From: CAZYMF01 sp964648215
Lineage (GTDB): Bacteria; Desulfobacterota; Binatia; HRBIN30; JACQVA1
Direction of reading: 5' to 3'
Length of the DNA: 7,911 nucleotides
NCBI GenBank assembly: GCA_964648215.1
Contig: CAZYMF010000217.1
Coordinates: forward strand, 1 to 7,911
The notes beneath the pieces are model-generated. The model saw nothing but the letters and a program-made list of their open reading frames with translations, was not told the origin of the DNA and made no database searches. Position 1 is the stretch's first letter. Each line of letters starts with the position of its first letter. Positions 5,420 to 7,911 of the stretch are shown in pieces. The translations under genes and the position numbers were made by a program.

Positions 5420-5565
5420 AACCACCGAGGCACAGAGGAGACTCTCGGGAGCTGACGCGCTTGATGAAATCGACGAGGCGCTCGACCTTGCAGTTGATGC
5501 TTGAGGGCCGTCACCTTCTTCTGTCCTCCGTGTTCCTGCTCGGTGTCCTCCGTGCCTCCGTGGTT
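5420..5565. repeat. Dispersed repeat with inverted ends (NHGGTEDTE type)
   Basis: Left end 5420-5440 (aaccaccgaggcacagagga and one more base) and right end 5545-5565 are inverted copies matching at 18 of 21 positions, enclosing about 104 bp. A direct repeat tgtcctccgtg at 5522-5532 and 5544-5554 lies at the right end. The minus strand translates as NHGGTEDTEQEHGGQKK and, at the other end, SSVPRWFVSDFF, a pattern I know from spurious ORFs around 'ccacggaggcacagagg' repeats scattered through many environmental genomes. It fills nearly the whole 186-bp gap between the acyl-CoA dehydrogenase and the SDR. No gene is called inside it. Confidence 0.7.
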
Positions 5566-5573
5566 GGTCCATC

Positions 5574-6713
5574 TCAAAGCCCGATGCGCTGCGCCACCAG
5601 CTCGCGGTGGTAGGTGGCGTCGCCGAGCAACGTCTCGCTCGACTTGGCGCGCTTGAAATAGAGATGGACGTCGTACTCCCAGCTGAAACCGACGCCGCCG
5701 TGGATCTGAATGGCCTCGGCGGCGCAGTGGAAGTAGGCATCGGAGCAGTACGCCTTGGCCAGCGACGCCAGCGCCGGCAGCTCCGGGTCGTTCACACTGG
5801 CGGCCCAGCCGGCGTAGTAGCTGGCGGAGCGCGCCGACTCGACGCGCAGCAGCATGTCGGCGCACTTGTGCTTGATCGCCTGGAACGAGCCGATGGGGCG
5901 GCCGAACTGCACGCGCTGCTTGGCGTAGTCGACCGACATGTCGAGGCAGCGCTGCGCGCCCCCGAGCTGCTCGGCCGCCAGCGCCACCGCCGCCAGATCC
6001 AGGGTGCGGCAGAGAATCGGCCAACCCTCGCCGTCACCGCCCAGGAGCGCGGCCGCGGGCACGCGCACGTCGTGAAACGCGATCTCCGCTTGCTTGCGGG
6101 TCTGGTCCATCGTCGGCAGCAGCCGGCGTTCGATTCCCGGGGTGTCGGCGGGCAGGACGAACAGGGAGATGCCTTCGGCGCCGCGCGAATCGCCGCGCCG
6201 CGCCGCAACCACCAGTAGCTCGGCGGTGTGGCCGTCGACCACGAAGGTCTTGGTCCCATTCAGCAGGAACTCCGCCCCGCGCGGTTCGGCGCGCAGCGCG
6301 ATGCCCGACGCATCCCAGCGGCCATTCGGCTCGGTGAAGGCGACGGTTGCCGTGGTGGCGCCGGCCGCGACGCCCGGCAGGTATTGGTTCTTCTGCTCCT
6401 CGCTGCCGCCGATCAGCAGGGCGTTGGTGGCCAGACAGACGGTCGAGAAGAACGGCGCGCAGAGCAGAGCCGCGCCCATCTCCTCCATGAGCGCCACCAG
6501 CTCGACGTAGCCGAGCCCGAGGCCACCGTGCGCTTCCGGAACGAGGATCGCCGTCCACCCGAGCTCCGCGCCGATGCGCCGCCAGAGCGCGGGGTCGTAG
6601 CCGCTCTCGCTCTCCATGACCGCGCGCACCTGCGCCGGCGACGAGTGATCGCCAAGAAAGCTCCGCGCCGTGTCGCGCAGCGCTTCCTGCTCTTCGGTGA
6701 AGGCGAACCTCAT
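5574..6713 (-). CDS. Acyl-CoA dehydrogenase (FadE-like)
   Basis: This 379-residue FAD enzyme of the acyl-CoA dehydrogenase family would introduce a 2,3-double bond into an acyl-CoA. The N-terminal helical domain starts FAFTEEQEALRDTARSF. The middle beta domain shows VAFTEPNGRWD at about 124-134 and LNGTKTFVVDG at 151-161. The C-terminal helical domain shows RVQFGRPIGSFQAIKHKCAD at 267-286 and QIHGGVGFSWEYDVHLYFKR at 336-355. At the place where MCAD-type enzymes have the catalytic Glu (YEGT), this protein has FKRAKSS with no Glu; Glu248 (AAEQLGG) is the likely substitute, as in steroid-type FadE proteins. The thiolase stop lies 33 bp upstream, and a repeat separates it from the downstream SDR. 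No strong Shine-Dalgarno sequence precedes ATG 6713. A partner subunit, common in steroid FadE pairs, is not in the window. Confidence 0.88.
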   Translation of the reverse strand: MRFAFTEEQEALRDTARSFLGDHSSPAQVRAVMESESGYDPALWRRIGAELGWTAILVPEAHGGLGLGYVELVALMEEMGAALLCAPFFSTVCLATNALLIGGSEEQKNQYLPGVAAGATTATVAFTEPNGRWDASGIALRAEPRGAEFLLNGTKTFVVDGHTAELLVVAARRGDSRGAEGISLFVLPADTPGIERRLLPTMDQTRKQAEIAFHDVRVPAAALLGGDGEGWPILCRTLDLAAVALAAEQLGGAQRCLDMSVDYAKQRVQFGRPIGSFQAIKHKCADMLLRVESARSASYYAGWAASVNDPELPALASLAKAYCSDAYFHCAAEAIQIHGGVGFSWEYDVHLYFKRAKSSETLLGDATYHRELVAQRIGL

Positions 6714-6746
6714 GGCTGGCCGTCGGCGATCAGCCGCAAGCCCTTC

Positions 6747-7898
6747 TCACAGCCGCTCGATGATGGTGACGTTGGCCTGGCCACCGCCTTCGCACATCGT
6801 CTGCAGACCGTAGCGACCGCCGGTGCGCTCGAGCTCGTGCAACAGCGTGGTCATCAGACGCGCGCCGGTGGCGCCGAGCGGGTGGCCGAGGGCGATGGCG
6901 CCGCCGTTGACGTTGACCTTGTCCGGGTCCCAGCCGGTCTCCTTCTCCCACGCGAGCACCACCGAGGCGAAGGCCTCGTTGATCTCGACCAGATCGATGT
7001 CCTGCCGCGACAGCCCGCTGCGCTGCAGCGCGTACGCGGTGGCGGGAATCGGCGCGGTGAGCATCCACACCGGGTCGGCACCGCGGACGCTGAGGTGGTG
7101 GAAACGCGCCCGCGGCTTGAGGCCGTGCTGCTTCACCGCGCGCTCCGAGGCGATCAGCAGGGCGGCGGCGGCGTCCGAGATCTGGCTCGATACCGCCGCG
7201 GTGATGTGACCGCCTTCGCGCAGCGTCTTCAGGGTTGCCATCTTCTCCAGCGACGTGTCGCGGCGCGGCCCCTCGTCCGCGGTCATGCCGTCGTGGGGCG
7301 CGATCTCGCGCGCGAAACGCTTCTCGTCGGTGGCGCGAATGGCGCGCTGGTGACTGGTCAGGGCGAACCGCTCCATGTCCTGGCGGGTGATGCCCCACTT
7401 CTCGGCGATCATGTCGGCGGAGCGAAACTGCGACACCTCCTGGGTGCCGTAACGCTCTTGCCAACCCGTCGAGCCGGAGAAGGGGTCGGGAAAGCCCATC
7501 GGCTGCGCCACCGTCATCGCCGAGGAGATCGGGATGAGGCTCATGTTCTGCACGCCGCCGGCGACAATGACGTCGCTGGTGCCGCTCATCACCGCCTGCG
7601 CCGCGAAGTGCACGGCCTGCTGCGACGAGCCGCACTGGCGGTCGATGGTCGTCCCCGGCACCTCGTCGGGGAGCCCCGCCGCCAGCCAGCAGGTGCGGGC
7701 GATGTCGCCGGCTTGCGGCCCGATGGTGTCGACGCAGCCGAAGATCACGTCCTCGACGGCGTGCGGATCGATGCCGCTGCGCTCGACGAGCGCCTTGATC
7801 GCGTGCGCCCCGAGGTCGGCGGGATGGACCTTGCTCAGCCCGCCGCCGCGGCGGCCCACCGGCGTTCGCACCGCATCGATGATGTATGCCTCGCTCAT
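6747..7898 (-). CDS. Acetyl-CoA acetyltransferase / thiolase (FadA6-like)
   Basis: This 383-residue thiolase would cleave a 3-oxoacyl-CoA with CoA. The nucleophile Cys89 lies in DRQCGSSQQA, the NEAF motif is at about 307-310, His339 in GGAIALGHPLGATGAR, and the second catalytic Cys369 in TMCEGGGQANVTI, so all active-site residues are present and the length is typical. The sequence, including VDTIGPQAGDIAR and GGVQNMSLIPISSAM, closely resembles from memory the actinobacterial FadA6 thiolase of the steroid C/D-ring regulon rather than FadA5 or the biosynthetic PhaA group. Start ATG 7898 has AGGAG (7906-7910 on the minus strand) 7 nt upstream. It heads the leftward series thiolase, acyl-CoA dehydrogenase, SDR, SDR; its promoter lies beyond the right edge unless further genes precede it. 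Confidence 0.9.
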   Translation of the reverse strand: MSEAYIIDAVRTPVGRRGGGLSKVHPADLGAHAIKALVERSGIDPHAVEDVIFGCVDTIGPQAGDIARTCWLAAGLPDEVPGTTIDRQCGSSQQAVHFAAQAVMSGTSDVIVAGGVQNMSLIPISSAMTVAQPMGFPDPFSGSTGWQERYGTQEVSQFRSADMIAEKWGITRQDMERFALTSHQRAIRATDEKRFAREIAPHDGMTADEGPRRDTSLEKMATLKTLREGGHITAAVSSQISDAAAALLIASERAVKQHGLKPRARFHHLSVRGADPVWMLTAPIPATAYALQRSGLSRQDIDLVEINEAFASVVLAWEKETGWDPDKVNVNGGAIALGHPLGATGARLMTTLLHELERTGGRYGLQTMCEGGGQANVTIIERL

Positions 7899-7905
7899 CT
7901 CTTCT

Positions 7906-7910
7906 CTCCT
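7906..7910 (-). promoter_or_regulatory. Ribosome binding site of the thiolase gene
   Basis: AGGAG on the minus strand, 7 nt before the ATG at 7898. It supports that start and is one of the best ribosome binding sites in the window. Confidence 0.75.
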
Positions 7911-7911
7911 G

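Noticed and set aside
4662..5504. Long plus-strand open frames opposite the second SDR
   Set aside because: They are antisense to a complete SDR with intact catalytic residues, have no recognisable domain, and extend into the dispersed repeat.
5389..5573. Short minus-strand frames over the repeat between acyl-CoA dehydrogenase and SDR, considered as a small gene
   Set aside because: The translations are the low-complexity NHGGTEDTE type seen from repeat DNA, they overlap the dehydrogenase gene, and no ribosome binding site supports them.

Overview
The window is GC-rich DNA from a bacterium. It looks like an environmental aerobic heterotroph that degrades complex lipids, steroids or other alicyclic compounds. 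The lineage cannot be fixed from sequence alone. The catabolic genes read like those of steroid degraders such as mycobacteria. The intergenic repeats, one of the 'TGFQPV' palindrome type and one of the 'NHGGTEDTE' type, are in my recollection more usual in deltaproteobacteria-like, acidobacterial or planctomycete genomes. I favour an uncultured Gram-negative degrader, with low confidence.

Left part (1-1542) is an accessory island. Read on the minus strand from the right it holds: a truncated C-terminal piece of an integron-type tyrosine recombinase joined in frame to a DUF433 antitoxin; a DUF5615 PIN-like nuclease (presumed toxin) overlapping it by 4 bp; a 17-bp perfect palindrome set inside a good sigma70-like promoter; a HigB/RelE-like toxin whose GTG start falls about at the predicted +1; and its XRE-family antitoxin overlapping by 8 bp. 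Two toxin-antitoxin modules therefore lie head to tail beside recombinase debris. Positions 1-24 repeat exactly 1626-1649, inside the 3' part of the flavin dehydrogenase gene. The island and the last 83 bp of that gene are thus bracketed by a 24-bp direct repeat, either an attachment-site-like scar or an assembly artefact. A palindromic intergenic repeat (1441-1490) separates the island from the catabolic genes.

Right part (1543-7911) is a catabolic cluster: a FAD-dependent dehydrogenase of the fumarate reductase/3-ketosteroid dehydrogenase superfamily (minus), a divergent EthD-like two-domain protein (plus), then a leftward series of thiolase (FadA6-like), acyl-CoA dehydrogenase, SDR and SDR. 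The two SDRs carry different cofactor signatures. The series is interrupted between the acyl-CoA dehydrogenase and the first SDR by a 150-bp dispersed repeat with inverted ends.

Together the enzymes suggest beta-oxidation-like breakdown of a cyclic or steroid-like acyl-CoA: flavin desaturation, acyl-CoA desaturation, alcohol/ketone interconversion and thiolytic cleavage. No CoA ligase, enoyl-CoA hydratase, transporter or regulator lies inside the window, so the substrate stays open. No rRNA, tRNA or CRISPR array was seen.
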